Assembly: GCF_050749805.1 (NCBI RefSeq)
Contig: NZ_CP192738.1
Location: 4,774,001-4,838,000 of the forward strand
Reading direction: 5' to 3'
Source of the DNA: Hahella sp018986435
GTDB taxonomy: Bacteria; Pseudomonadota; Gammaproteobacteria; Pseudomonadales; Oleiphilaceae
Length of the DNA: 64,000 nt
The first letter of the stretch is position 1. Each line of letters opens with the position of its first letter. Below, piece by piece: positions 16,623-26,870 of this stretch. A program made the position numbers and the translations under genes. The notes below the pieces were generated by a model. The model was not told where the DNA came from and did not search any database. It was given only the letters and a program-made list of their open reading frames with translations.

Positions 16623-17003
16623 ACCTTAACTCATCAACAATTGCTCTTTGTTAGTGTATAGGTTTTTAACCATAAGTTCTTTAATAAAAAATTCCCCTCC
16701 GGACTATTTCCTGAGGCGCAATTCCGATTCGTTTAGACGCCTAGATTTCCTACCATTGCTGACTCCCTCGACTCAGGCTTCCGCAAAATGGCGACAAACT
16801 ATCAGCAGCCCCTTTCTCATAGCTTAGCACCCGATCCTCAGGCTCGCCCCTTACACAAGTTAACGTTCAGCAGCAACCCGCCATAAACGCTAACAAAGGC
16901 GCTAGTGAGAAAACTAGAATAATATTTTAGACTGCTATAATTTTGTCCAGGGAGAGAAAGTAAGGGAACTGTCTGTTACTTCTAGAAAGAGAGTGAGAAA
17001 GAC
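16623..17003. other. Gene-free promoter region
   Basis: About 380 bases between divergent genes. Contains an extended -10 promoter for the DUF1329 gene; otherwise AT-rich with no recognisable structure. Confidence 0.4.
16933..16941 (+). promoter_or_regulatory. Extended -10 promoter element
   Basis: TGCTATAAT fits the TGnTATAAT extended -10 consensus and lies 63 bases before the DUF1329 start codon. No clear -35 is seen, which is usual for this class. Confidence 0.55.
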
Positions 17004-18383
17004 ATGGCTTATAGCCGTAACGCAAGAAAAAATATAAATAACGCACTGGTATTACTCGTATTTTCACTAATCGCGCAAAACGCCACAGCTAAGGCGCCGC
17101 CGGATCAGGTGGCACGTTTGGACCGGGATCTCACGCCGCTTGGCGCCGAGAGGGCCGGTAGCGAAGGGGGGGAAGTGCCCTCTTGGGATGGAGGCATTAA
17201 GCAGCCGCCTGCGAATTATAATCCAGATAAATGGCATGCTGACCCCTTCGATGCGGACGTTCCACGCTTCATCATTAACGCCGGCAATGCACAGGATTAT
17301 TCAGACAAACTGACCGAAGGCCACAAGGCTCTGCTGCAGAAGTATCCAAGCGATTACATTCTGAAAGTGTATCCCAGCCGCCGCAGCGCGTCTTACCCTG
17401 ACCACGTCTACGCCGCTCTGAAACAAAACGCCGCCAAGGCGGAACTAATGCCTCGTGGAACAGGCGTTAAAGGATCGCTGATCACCAGTCCATTTCCGAT
17501 CCCCAATCAAGGGGTGGAGATTATCTGGAACCATATCCTGCGCTACCGGGGCGAAGAGGCTTCATTTCGTTCTTCGTTCGCCGCCACACTTCCAGACGGT
17601 TCTTACACGCCGGTGACAACCGACTATGAGTATTTCTTTGTGTATGCTCAGCAGCACAATCGCCCGGAAGACATCGATAACAAAATCTTCTATCTCAAGA
17701 CGGAGGTCGTCGCTCCCGCCAAGCTCGCAGGAACCATGAACCTGGTGCATGAGACGCTGGATCAGATTCGCTCTCCCAGACAGTCCTGGCGCTATCAGGC
17801 CGGTGAACGTCGCCTGCGACGCTCCCCTAACCTGGCTTACGACGCCGAGGCTCCAAATAGCGAAGGGCTGCGCACTACCGACCAGATTGATATGTACAAC
17901 GGGGCGCCGGACCAATATGAATGGACGTTGATCGCCAAGAAAGTCATGTATGTGCCTTACAACGCTTACCAGTTGCACTCCAGCAACCTGCGCATGAACG
18001 ATATCGTGCGTCCCGGCCACATCAATCAGGAGCATGCGCGCTACGAAGCGCATCGGGTGTGGGTGGTGGAAGGCATCCTGCGCGAAGGGCTGGGTCACAT
18101 CTATCACAAGCGCCGCATGTACTTTGATGAGGACTCCTGGCAACTGCTGGTTGCGGAGGATTATGACGATAAAGGTGAACTGTGGCGCGTATCGGAAGCT
18201 CACTTGGTGAATTACTACGAGGTGAAAGCTCCCTGGACCACACTGGAGGTTATTTACGACCTGAAGTCAGGGCGTTATTTCGTCGACGGTTTGGATAACG
18301 AAGAAAGGCCTCGCGACTTTGCGCCCGGACTGAGAGACAGCGACTTCTCGACTTCCGCGGTACGCCGCGCCGCCAGACGCTAA
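17004..18383 (+). CDS. DUF1329 family exported protein
   Basis: Protein of 459 residues with a signal peptide (hydrophobic residues 13-29, cleavage after ATAKA-like site). The body shows DUF1329 hallmarks: DRDLTPLGAERAG near the start of the mature chain, EIIWNHILRYRGE, YQYQWT-like region DQYEWTLIAKKVMYVPYN, and HRVWVVEGILREGLGHIYHKR. The fold is thought to resemble LolB-type lipoprotein carriers, and members often pair with a DUF1302 outer-membrane partner and RND transporters; neither is adjacent here. Probably periplasmic or outer membrane. An intrinsic terminator follows. Confidence 0.92.
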   Translation: MAYSRNARKNINNALVLLVFSLIAQNATAKAPPDQVARLDRDLTPLGAERAGSEGGEVPSWDGGIKQPPANYNPDKWHADPFDADVPRFIINAGNAQDYSDKLTEGHKALLQKYPSDYILKVYPSRRSASYPDHVYAALKQNAAKAELMPRGTGVKGSLITSPFPIPNQGVEIIWNHILRYRGEEASFRSSFAATLPDGSYTPVTTDYEYFFVYAQQHNRPEDIDNKIFYLKTEVVAPAKLAGTMNLVHETLDQIRSPRQSWRYQAGERRLRRSPNLAYDAEAPNSEGLRTTDQIDMYNGAPDQYEWTLIAKKVMYVPYNAYQLHSSNLRMNDIVRPGHINQEHARYEAHRVWVVEGILREGLGHIYHKRRMYFDEDSWQLLVAEDYDDKGELWRVSEAHLVNYYEVKAPWTTLEVIYDLKSGRYFVDGLDNEERPRDFAPGLRDSDFSTSAVRRAARR

Positions 18384-18427
18384 TGGTTATCCATTAGACA
18401 CCTTTAGCCCATCTTTCTCCCACTAAA

Positions 18428-18452
18428 AAAGGCCGCTGTTTAAGCGGCCTTT
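18428..18452. terminator. Bidirectional intrinsic terminator
   Basis: AAAGGCCGC/GCGGCCTTT, 9-bp stem with a 7-nt loop, lies between the convergent DUF1329 and htpG genes. T-rich on both exits, so it can serve both. Confidence 0.88.
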
Positions 18453-18484
18453 CTCTTACTGCAACTTAGACAGCTAAACGAGGC

Positions 18485-20410
18485 TTAGCCCGCGTTAGAA
18501 AGCTCAAGCAGCAGTTTATTCAGACGGCTTACGTAACCAGCAGGATCTTTCAGGTTTTCTCCGCCAGCCAGTCGCGCCTGATCAAACAATACCCAAGTCA
18601 GATCTTCGAAACGCGCGCCCTGCTCTTCACCCAGTTTTTTCACCAGGGGATGCTCAGGGTTGATCTCGAAGGTCGGCTTGTTCTCAGGCAACGCCTGACC
18701 TGCCGCTTCCATGATGCGACGCATCTGCACTCCCATATCATAAGCGCCAACCACCAGACAGGCGGGAGAGTCGGTCAAGCGGTGAGTCACGCGCACTTCT
18801 TCCACGTGATCTTTCAACACTTCCTTCAAGCGGTTCAGCAAAGGCTCCGCCTCTTTGGAAACCTCTTCCTGCTTCTGTTTCTCTTCTTTGTCTTCCACTT
18901 CGCCCAGGTCCAATTCGCCTTTGGCGATATCCTGGAAGTGCTTGCCGTCGAACTCGTTGAGATGGCTCATCAGCCACTCGTCAATGCGGTCATGCATCAC
19001 GAGCACTTCAATGCCCTTCTTGCGGAAAATCTCCAGATGCGGGCTCTTCACGCCAGCGCTGTAGGATTCGGCAGTGATGTAGTAAATCTTATCCTGCCCC
19101 TGCTTCATGCGGCTGACATAGTCTTCCAAAGACTGAGTTTGCTTGTCGTCGTCCTGATGTGTGCTGGAGAAGCGCATCAACTTGGCGATTTTCTCGCGGT
19201 TAGCGAAGTCTTCAGCCGGACCTTCTTTCAATACACGGCCAAACTCATCCCAGAAAGTCTGGTATTTTTCCGCATCGTCAGCAGCCAGTTTGGATAGCAT
19301 GTCCAACACGCGCTTGGTCAGCGCGGAGCGCATGCTTTCTACCGCCTTATCATTCTGCAGAATTTCCCGCGATACATTCAGGGACAGATCGTTGGTGTCC
19401 ACGACGCCTTTCACGAAACGCAGGTACAGCGGCAGGAACTGTTCGGCGTCATCCATGATGAAAACACGCTGGATGTATAGCTTCAGACCACGTGGCGCTT
19501 CGCGATTCCACAAATCATAGGGCGCTTTTGCAGGAACATACAGCAGACTGGTGTAGTCCAGCTTGCCTTCCACGCGGTTATGCGCCCAGAGCACTGGGTC
19601 ACTGAAGTCGTGAGCAATGTGTTTGTAGAACTCTTTATAGTCTTCGTCTTTGATCTCGTTACGAGGCAAGGTCCAGAGTGCGGTCGCTTCGTTAACCGAT
19701 TCGAATTCAGGCGCGGATTCCGCCTTCTCTTTGCCTTCTTCCTCTTCCCCAACGTCCATATTTTCTTTGATCATTTCAACCGGGAAGGAAATATGATCAG
19801 AGTATTTTTTCACCAGACTGCGCAAGCGCCAGCCGTTAGCGAACTCTTTCTCTTCTTCTTTCAAGTGCAACACAATACGCGTGCCGCGCTCTTCTTTGGT
19901 CACGGTTTCAATGGAGAAGTCGCCTTCTCCTCTGGACTCCCAGCGCACCCCTTCTTCAGGTTTCATGCCTGCGCGGCGAGTATAAACCTCAACCTTGTCG
20001 GCGACGATAAAGGCGCTATAGAAGCCGACACCGAACTGCCCGATCAAACGTGAGTCCTGTTTTTGGTCGCCGGTCAGACTGGAAAGAAATTCCGCCGTAC
20101 CGGATTTGGCGATAGTGCCCAGGTTCGTCACCACTTCATCACGGCTCATGCCGATACCGTTGTCCGATAAAGTAATGGTCTGCGCTTTCTCATCAAACTC
20201 CAGGCGAACTTTGAGGTCGTTGTCGCCTTCGTAGAGGTCTTCTTTGCTCAACGCCTGAAAGCGTAACTTATCCAAGGCGTCCGACGCGTTGGATACCAAT
20301 TCGCGAAGGAATATTTCCTTGTTGCTGTAGAGCGAGTGAATCATCAGGTGAAGCAATTGCTTCACTTCAGCCTGAAAGCCTAAGGTTTGTTTTTCTGTTG
20401 CAGTCGTCAT
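18485..20410 (-). CDS. htpG: Chaperone HtpG (bacterial Hsp90)
   Basis: Protein of 641 residues, full length. The N-terminal GHKL ATPase shows [19 protein letters not shown] and [11 protein letters not shown], the nucleotide lid and binding motifs. The middle domain contains the catalytic Arg region (LNVSREILQ) and the C-terminal dimerisation domain ends normally. An ATP-dependent cytosolic chaperone for folding and stress recovery. A sigma-32-like promoter is present about 95 bases upstream. Charged linker around residues 220-240 is short, as usual in bacteria. Confidence 0.98.
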
Positions 20411-20504
20411 CGGTCGACAAACTCCTGGCGTAAGTCCGTATCGGAAACAAGTGAAATAATATTGATTGCAGGCCGGCGATTTATCCGGCGCTTGCGGCCA
20501 GAAA

Positions 20505-20529
20505 GTGGGGGCGAATATGGATATTTCAA
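20505..20529 (-). promoter_or_regulatory. Candidate sigma-32 promoter of htpG
   Basis: On the minus strand TTGAAA (20529-20524), a 12-base spacer, then CCCCCAC (20511-20505) fit the heat-shock consensus TTGAAA / CCCCAT. It would give a leader of roughly 90 bases. Confidence 0.6.
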
Positions 20530-20581
20530 CCGTTTCGGAGCTATGCTCACATTTTCATGGCTAACAAATGCGAGAAACTCT

Positions 20582-20767
20582 GTGGGAGATGTCATTCCAT
20601 TCAAAAGGCCGTCCCTGAAGAAGAAAGCCAAAGGTAAAACCTTGTGCCGCAATGGCTTTCACAAATGGGAGGTCAGTAAGGAAAAGCAATTCGACGTAAA
20701 ATCGGGCAAGCTGGTGACGGTTTACCGTTGCGCCCGCTGCGGCGAACAGAAAGTGCTGGCGTTGTAA
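20582..20767 (+). CDS. Small zinc-ribbon-like conserved protein
   Basis: Protein of 61 residues starting at GTG 20582 (GDVIPFKRP). It carries TLCRNGFHKW and YRCARCGEQK, giving Cys, His and a CxxC pair that could bind one zinc. The same small protein is known to me next to an RluA-like gene in pseudomonads; function unknown. An ATG at 20543 would add 13 residues but lacks a better ribosome binding site. Convergent with the pseudouridine synthase. Confidence 0.75.
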   Translation: MGDVIPFKRPSLKKKAKGKTLCRNGFHKWEVSKEKQFDVKSGKLVTVYRCARCGEQKVLAL

Positions 20768-20780
20768 CAGCGCCGAATGC

Positions 20781-21476
20781 TCAGCGCCCCGGCCAGGGCA
20801 GATCCCAAGGAGACGCCCACTCCTCCTCCAATAAGTCGCGCATCGTCTCGGACACAAACAACTCTCCGGTCTGCGGTGGACGGATGATAGCCAAGCGCTC
20901 CCCTTTATAACTGAAACGCACGCCATAAGCGTGCAAGTAAGTGCGGTCAAAATCTCTGGCCGCCTTTCCCGCATATAATTCGTCCCCGGCGATGGGCGCG
21001 GAGATACTTTTCAACGCAACGCGAATCTGATGCGTTTTCCCCGTTAATGGACGCACGATAAACGCCCTGACGCCGGGCATTAGGGGGTGGCTGAAGAATT
21101 GGGTGACGGCGGGATTTTCGCGCCCCTGAGTTAATTTCCAAGCGCCCGCGCGCGCCTTTTCCATATCGCCGATAATTTTACCCTGCTTTTTTTGTGGCTT
21201 TTGCCCAGACAGGGCTAAGTAAAATTTCTCAACTTGGCGGGTGCTGAACTGTTCGGTCAATTCGCGAGCTAACGCTGGTGTTTTCGGCAGCAATAATAAT
21301 CCAGACGTCACTTTATCAAGACGATGCACAGGATAGACGCGGACGCCTAAGGCATCCGCCACACTGGAGCAAAGGCCCTGCACACCGTCTTCATCATGAA
21401 AAGATATTCCTGGCGCTTTATCAACGACCAGCAGGTCATCGTAGTCGGCGATTATTTGAAAAGAGGATGCATTCAC
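20781..21476 (-). CDS. RluA-family RNA pseudouridine synthase
   Basis: Protein of about 231 residues. The catalytic motif HRLDKVTSGLLLL contains the active Asp, KFYLAL and RPLTGKTHQIRVALKSI are further RluA-family motifs. There is no S4 domain, which matches the short TIGR01621-type branch seen in gammaproteobacteria. It isomerises uridine to pseudouridine in rRNA or tRNA; the exact target is unknown. GTG 21476 is chosen from the GGAG eight bases before; ATG 21491 is possible. Confidence 0.92.
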   Translation of the reverse strand: MNASSFQIIADYDDLLVVDKAPGISFHDEDGVQGLCSSVADALGVRVYPVHRLDKVTSGLLLLPKTPALARELTEQFSTRQVEKFYLALSGQKPQKKQGKIIGDMEKARAGAWKLTQGRENPAVTQFFSHPLMPGVRAFIVRPLTGKTHQIRVALKSISAPIAGDELYAGKAARDFDRTYLHAYGVRFSYKGERLAIIRPPQTGELFVSETMRDLLEEEWASPWDLPWPGR

Positions 21477-21638
21477 CGTTTCACTCCACATCGGCCAGCA
21501 GGTGGAGCGGCAGTTTACCCCAGGTGTTTTCAATGCACGAGTGGAGACCGCCGAAACCGGTTAAAACACATTATTACGGCGTTGCGATCAATTAACGCCG
21601 AGAAGGCAATCCATTGCGGGAGAGAGACGCGCCTGGGA

Positions 21639-21980
21639 TCAGGCTCGACTGCGATAGTCTTCGAGAGAGATAACTTCGGCATTGGAAACCGGGGCGGCTT
21701 CCGCCTCAGCCAAGGCAAAGTCATAACGCTCGTTCAAACAGTAACGCAGCTCCGCCAGGGACTCATGCATTAACTGACTGATCTTGATGCATGCCGCCAA
21801 GGGGGTCTTGGCTCTGGCGCGGGTCATATCGACCTTGAACTGAAGCCCGCGCAGCTTGCGCTGACAGTCAGTCCGGGCGGAGGTGATGATATACTCCACC
21901 ATCTCTTCTCTTAGCGCTTCCAATGCTTCAGGCCTTTGTTTGGCCATTTCAAGCAATTCATCAAAATGTGGAAGTTCCAT
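21639..21980 (-). CDS. DUF3135 family protein
   Basis: Protein of 113 residues from ATG 21980. The DUF3135 pattern is clear: LPHFDELLEMAKQRPEALE, then CQRKLRGLQFKVDMTRARAK and PLAACIKISQLMHES. Helical and cytoplasmic, function unknown. Longer readings upstream lack a ribosome binding site. It follows a 465-base gap that must contain its promoter. Confidence 0.88.
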   Translation of the reverse strand: MELPHFDELLEMAKQRPEALEALREEMVEYIITSARTDCQRKLRGLQFKVDMTRARAKTPLAACIKISQLMHESLAELRYCLNERYDFALAEAEAAPVSNAEVISLEDYRSRA

Positions 21981-22445
21981 TCTAAGCTCTCTTACTACAC
22001 TACAGCCTGATTCGGCTTTCATACTACCCAGCGGCTTTTTGTTACTACTCAGCAGCCACCTGCTGAAAAGCGATAGGCTCTTAAGCTTCAAGCTGGTCTC
22101 ACCCAGCGCTCAAGACATGGACCCAACCAGAAAAGCCACACCTTATTTTGTTCAATTTTTAACCATATTCAGATAGTACAAGTCTGCTTTTGACCTGTAC
22201 ACATAAAATGCATTCTAACAGAAAAAAATGGCATGTTACATTGTGTAAAATTAGTTATACCTGTGTAAATAAAAGGCTTTATATACAAGCCGGTTAGCAT
22301 AACAAGCTAAGGTTAGCAGGTAGATAAACAACCTAAGTGGTCTAGGAAAGATGGGTAAAAAGGCAGGCGCCTGTTAGCAAAAATGTGAGGCGAGACACAC
22401 TTAAAGACTCGCCCTCAGTGCTGTTTGAGGCGTCATATGGGGCGC
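21981..22445. other. Long AT-rich intergenic region
   Basis: About 465 bases between two minus-strand genes. Several copies of GGTTAGCA/GTTAGCA-like words occur at 22292-22375, without a fixed period. No gene or terminator with a T-run recognised. Confidence 0.4.
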
Positions 22446-24404
22446 TCAGACTCGGCTGATCAGTCCCCGCAAGTTCTTCAACCGGGTTTGCACACGGTCA
22501 CGAACCAGGCGATAGGGAAACAAAGTCACGCCGAATCCCAGATCCATAAATAACTGAGCGCGCGGCGCCTGCTCGTACATGCTCAGATAAGCGCCCGCCA
22601 TAGCGGTGATGGAACGGCTCAGGTGCAGGTAGTCGCTTTGAACGATAATTCCCAGTTGGTAGGTATTGGATAGCAGATGCATCACCGTCTGCAAACGACG
22701 CTGAACGCCTGTCACGCCCTCTTTGTACAACTGCGTCAAAGCATGAACGCCCAGTGGCGTGACCCCCTTCTTCTTCAGTGTTTCCGTCAAGGCGGCGTGT
22801 ATAAACTCCCTGCGGCGGCGGTTATCTTCCGGGTGCGTGCTCATTTCGATCAATGCGTGGGTCAGGCGCTCCACATCCGCCGTCAGAGCTCCATAGACAT
22901 AGTCCCAGACCAACGGCCACTTGCCCCGCATATCCACCACGTTGCCCCAGTCAATCAGAAACAGGCGACCTTCAGGCGTCACCATGATATTGCCCGGATG
23001 TAAATCACCGTGAAACTCTTGATACACTAGGACGTGCTGCAAAATGGTGAATAGAAAGCGCTCCGCGACTTTCCGGCGCAGGTCTTCTTTTTCCTGTCCC
23101 GCCACTTCCCGTAAGAGACGATCCACTGACAGCGCCGTCTCCAGGTATTCCATCTCAATAATGCGCCCTGTGGCGGAGTATATTTGCGGTACGGACCAAC
23201 TGTCGCTGTCCTGAGAGCGACGATAAAAACGTTTTTGTATCGCCGCCTCGTCCTCGAAGTTCAGCTCTTGCTCGAACCCTCGCGTGAATTCTTTAACCTG
23301 ACGGGACATCGCCTCCAAAAACGGCAACAGTTTGGTATGAGGCGCCCAGTATTGACTGGATATCAACATCAACTCCAAAGCCAGCGCGCCCATCTGAAAT
23401 TCCCGCTCAAGATTGTGCCTGGACACCTTCACGACAATCGGAACCAGCATTTCGACGCCATCCCGGCGCACGGGTTTCTTCGCTACATATACCGAACCAA
23501 TGGAGCCTGAACGCAAGGGATTAGCGACATCAAAACCGAAATATATCTCCCCGGGAAGCTTGCCGTAGCATTCCAGAAACGCCTGGTTCACTTCCTCCGA
23601 CGTCATTGGCTGCACGTCTTCCTGAAACACTTTCAGCTCAGTGGCGATTTCTTCCGGCAGGAACTCCGCATTCGCAGCGGCTACCTGGGCCATTTTGATA
23701 AACAAAGGGCCGAACTCGCGCACCATTTTCGCCACGATCTGCGCCTGCCCGGCGAAATCACGCGGATCGGTTTGTAAGAAAGGCTTGATATAACGGATAG
23801 CGCGGATCTGCCGCCGCAAAATCGCCAGATCGCTGCGCAACACTCTCGCCTTTTGCGCCATTTCGCCGATAGCGAGGTTATTCACATGTCGCAAGTGTTT
23901 GATGCGATTGATGAGCTCCACCAGCAACGGCTCATAGGCGCGCAACACGGAGCGGATAATATCCAGGTTGAGCTCCACCAGTCCTTTCAACTCCGGCGCG
24001 CTGATCAACTCATGGAAGAACTGCCAGAACTCATTGACGATAGCCTCGGGGATCTCCACCGGGCTCCGCGACACGGTCTGTTTGACCAGAAACTGAATCA
24101 GACCTTCAGTCGTCTCTTCATTGGGAATCAGTTTGTACTTGCGCAGATACCCGGTCAGGGCCTTGGATTGTTCAGAGATGGGGTGCTGGTAGAGGGCTTC
24201 GAATAACAGATCCAGCTCGCGGGCCAGTTGTTCTCTGTCAATGAGGTCGTCGCTGAGGATCAACTGGCCGATGGGAAGGAAGGATTTCGGCAGTTTTACC
24301 GTACTGACCGCAAACTGGCCGGCCCCTCGCAACACCCGGTCAGTTCGTTGCTTTAAAACCGGAAAGTTAATCTCGATGAACTTCTTTGGGTCCGATTCAC
24401 TCAT
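22446..24404 (-). CDS. UbiB/ABC1-family kinase-like protein
   Basis: Protein of 652 residues from ATG 24404. The kinase-like core shows the family's N-terminal helix with KMAQ (KxGQ in most members), an ATP loop SGSIGSVYVAKK, catalytic HGDLHPGNIM and metal-binding LIDWGN. Members are atypical kinases/ATPases linked to lipid or quinone metabolism; this one is not in a ubi operon, so it is not clearly UbiB. C-terminal hydrophobic segments suggest membrane association. The KxGQ Gly and the alanine-rich loop are both altered. Confidence 0.88.
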   Translation of the reverse strand: MSESDPKKFIEINFPVLKQRTDRVLRGAGQFAVSTVKLPKSFLPIGQLILSDDLIDREQLARELDLLFEALYQHPISEQSKALTGYLRKYKLIPNEETTEGLIQFLVKQTVSRSPVEIPEAIVNEFWQFFHELISAPELKGLVELNLDIIRSVLRAYEPLLVELINRIKHLRHVNNLAIGEMAQKARVLRSDLAILRRQIRAIRYIKPFLQTDPRDFAGQAQIVAKMVREFGPLFIKMAQVAAANAEFLPEEIATELKVFQEDVQPMTSEEVNQAFLECYGKLPGEIYFGFDVANPLRSGSIGSVYVAKKPVRRDGVEMLVPIVVKVSRHNLEREFQMGALALELMLISSQYWAPHTKLLPFLEAMSRQVKEFTRGFEQELNFEDEAAIQKRFYRRSQDSDSWSVPQIYSATGRIIEMEYLETALSVDRLLREVAGQEKEDLRRKVAERFLFTILQHVLVYQEFHGDLHPGNIMVTPEGRLFLIDWGNVVDMRGKWPLVWDYVYGALTADVERLTHALIEMSTHPEDNRRRREFIHAALTETLKKKGVTPLGVHALTQLYKEGVTGVQRRLQTVMHLLSNTYQLGIIVQSDYLHLSRSITAMAGAYLSMYEQAPRAQLFMDLGFGVTLFPYRLVRDRVQTRLKNLRGLISRV

Positions 24405-24703
24405 GTGGGCGCCAGAGCCTGATGCTGTCCATAGGTTGTTTATGAAGTCCGACAAGCTCCAAGCTTATCAATATCATTCGAGGCAAAAAAGCAGTCTAGC
24501 ACTTATCAACAGGGCGAATAGATAAAGTTTGATGGAGTTGGCCAAATTGAAAATGACCAACGGTCATTTATATTGATAGACTGCTATTCGGTGCTTTGTG
24601 GGCGTGTAAAAACAGCCCACAGCCTCGCAACAAGACTCACGCTTTCATCAAGGTCACGCAGGAATCTGACAAACACACATAACACAAGACAGGGGTTGGA
24701 ATT

Positions 24704-25480
24704 ATGAGCGCGAAAACTGTATTGATCACGGGCGCCTCCTCCGGCATTGGCCTGGCGCTAGCGCGGGTATTCGCCCGCAATGGCTGGAATCTGGCCCTGG
24801 TCGCAAGACGCAGCGACAATCTGGAGCGTCTGGCCGCAGAGCTGAAAGAGAAATATGCCACCGACAGCCAGTGTATCGGCTTCGACCTGACCGCTGATAA
24901 CGCCGCGCGAGCGCTGTACGACGAAGTTCGTTTTCGCAACGTGCGGATAGACTGTCTGGTGAACAATGCGGGACGAGGACATTTTGGCTCGTTCATCGAA
25001 CGCGACTATCAGCTGGAAGAGGAAACCATCTACCTCAACGTGACCGTGCTCACCTCGCTCTGCAAACTGTTTGGGCGCGACATGGTGGAGCAAGGCGGCG
25101 GTCGCATCCTGAACATCGCTTCCATCGCCGGTTTTATGCCGGGCCCCAATTTCGCGGTATACCACGCCACCAAAGCTTATGTGTTATCGCTATCACGTGC
25201 GATTCACGCTGAACTCAAATCACAGGGCGTCACTGTCACCGCATCCTGCCCTGGGCCCACGGAAACCGAATTTTTCGACAAGGCGGGAACCGGCGTACTG
25301 AAAGCGATGGAGTACATCCGCCGCATGCCAGCGGAAAAAGTGGCGGAGCAGGCTTACGAAGCGACGCTGAAAGGCAAACCCGTCGTGGTGCATGGAATGC
25401 TCAACAAGATGATGGTGGAGTCACCGCGTCTGGTTCCGAAGAGCTGGGTTGCGCCTGTCGTGAAGAGCCTGATGCGATAA
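24704..25480 (+). CDS. Short-chain dehydrogenase/reductase
   Basis: Protein of 258 residues, classical SDR. Cofactor motif TGASSGIG (residues 9-16), NNAG (87-90), catalytic Ser140, Tyr153 and Lys157 in YHATK. The overall pattern (ALVARRSDNLERLAAELKEK, CPGPTETEFFDKAG) resembles the DltE/YqjQ type that reduces ketones or acyl substrates. Arg35-Arg36 favour NADPH. Alone on its strand, convergent with the transporter gene. Confidence 0.93.
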   Translation: MSAKTVLITGASSGIGLALARVFARNGWNLALVARRSDNLERLAAELKEKYATDSQCIGFDLTADNAARALYDEVRFRNVRIDCLVNNAGRGHFGSFIERDYQLEEETIYLNVTVLTSLCKLFGRDMVEQGGGRILNIASIAGFMPGPNFAVYHATKAYVLSLSRAIHAELKSQGVTVTASCPGPTETEFFDKAGTGVLKAMEYIRRMPAEKVAEQAYEATLKGKPVVVHGMLNKMMVESPRLVPKSWVAPVVKSLMR

Positions 25481-25491
25481 TTAAAGGCCCG

Positions 25492-26781
25492 TTATTCAGC
25501 GGGAGCCTCTTTCAATCTGCGCCATTCTCTGACCGCGTCCGGGTCCATGCGGAAGTAATGCAGGACCTGAGACGCCACCAACAGACTGATCACCCCGGCA
25601 GCGATAAACAGCCCGTCATAACCCAGCATTTTGGCGACGAAGCCGCTAAATACCCCCGCCGCGCCGGAAACAATCACCTGAATGCAGGCTTGCAGCGTAA
25701 AGTCAGCGCCTTCATGTTCTTTGCGGCAGTAATGCATCATCATGGCGAACAAGGCGACATTCGCCATGCTGTCGACTATCTGTTCGAAAATGGCGACCGC
25801 CAGCACAACCGGCATGTCCGTCGCGCCGCCGCTAACGATGGAATACATTGCTAACGCCAGGGCCTGCAGCAGAGAAAGCGACACCAGGCAAATTCTGGGA
25901 CCAAAGCGGTCATAAAAACCACCGCCGGCGAAAACCGCCGCCACACCCACCAACGAGGACAATAACGTCACCACGCCCACATCCGACAGCGACATGCCCT
26001 TATCCACCAGCATGGGTTTGATCATGCCGGAGGCCAGACTGTCCGGCATCTTGAACAACAGGAGCACCGCCACCCAGTAGATCATGCCGGGCTGACGCAG
26101 GAAAGACAGATAGGTGTTGAGAATCAGCGCCAGACTCACCGGGGATTTACTTTCCCCTTCCCGAAGGTTTTCGTCAGAGCCGGGCGTCTCGCCCAAAGGA
26201 CGCTCATCGAACAGCATTATAGGAATCAGACAACACACCAGGATCGCGGCCATACTGTAAAGGCTCAAGCCCCAGCCTATCTTATCGATGGCCATCAAAA
26301 GCAAACTGGCGCTGACGATCATACCCACTTTGTAGCCGCCGACCTGGAGCGCATTCCCCCACCCGCGCATAGGCGGCGGCAGCAGTTTCACCGCCAGCCC
26401 ATCCGTCGCAATATCCTGAGTCGCCGCGCCAAAGTTCAGGCACACCAGAATCAGCATGAAAAACAGAATCCCCCAGGCGCCAAGGTGGCCCGGATGCATC
26501 GACCCCAACCACAGCAATAACCCGCTGACCACGCCAATGGCCGTAATGATCCAACCTCTGTGCAGCCCCAGCTGGAACAAGTTATAGCGATCCACCCAAG
26601 GCGCCCATAAAAACTTCAGCACCCATGGAAACGCCAGCATTTTGATCAAGCCGATATACTCCAACGGAACGCCATGCTCCCGCAGCACGGGCGGAATCAC
26701 ATGCACCATCAAACCAGCGGGAAAACCCTCAGCAAAATAGAGGCTTAACAAAAGAACAGAATGAAAGGGCGTAAAGCGCAT
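25492..26781 (-). CDS. MFS transporter, RhtX/FptX (AmpG-like) type
   Basis: Membrane protein of 429 residues with about twelve transmembrane helices. Near the N-terminus LYFAEGFPAGLMVHVIPP, and later HEGADFTLQACIQV, are signatures of the RhtX/FptX siderophore-transporter branch related to AmpG. It would import a siderophore-type or muropeptide-type compound across the inner membrane. No siderophore synthesis gene is adjacent, so the substrate stays open. Confidence 0.85.
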   Translation of the reverse strand: MRFTPFHSVLLLSLYFAEGFPAGLMVHVIPPVLREHGVPLEYIGLIKMLAFPWVLKFLWAPWVDRYNLFQLGLHRGWIITAIGVVSGLLLWLGSMHPGHLGAWGILFFMLILVCLNFGAATQDIATDGLAVKLLPPPMRGWGNALQVGGYKVGMIVSASLLLMAIDKIGWGLSLYSMAAILVCCLIPIMLFDERPLGETPGSDENLREGESKSPVSLALILNTYLSFLRQPGMIYWVAVLLLFKMPDSLASGMIKPMLVDKGMSLSDVGVVTLLSSLVGVAAVFAGGGFYDRFGPRICLVSLSLLQALALAMYSIVSGGATDMPVVLAVAIFEQIVDSMANVALFAMMMHYCRKEHEGADFTLQACIQVIVSGAAGVFSGFVAKMLGYDGLFIAAGVISLLVASQVLHYFRMDPDAVREWRRLKEAPAE

Positions 26782-26870
26782 GGGTGACTAATATCGCGGT
26801 ATATAAAAATGAATAGGCGGACTTTATGCCTACACTGATAAAAGTCAACCTATCCTCAACAGGAGCCCCC

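Noticed and set aside
17562..18203. Minus-strand frame of 213 codons in the DUF1329 gene
   Set aside because: Antisense shadow of a gene with clear family motifs.
22260..22380. GTTAGCA-like words as attC sites or an integron array
   Set aside because: Words are irregular in spacing and orientation and do not form paired boxes with a central hairpin.
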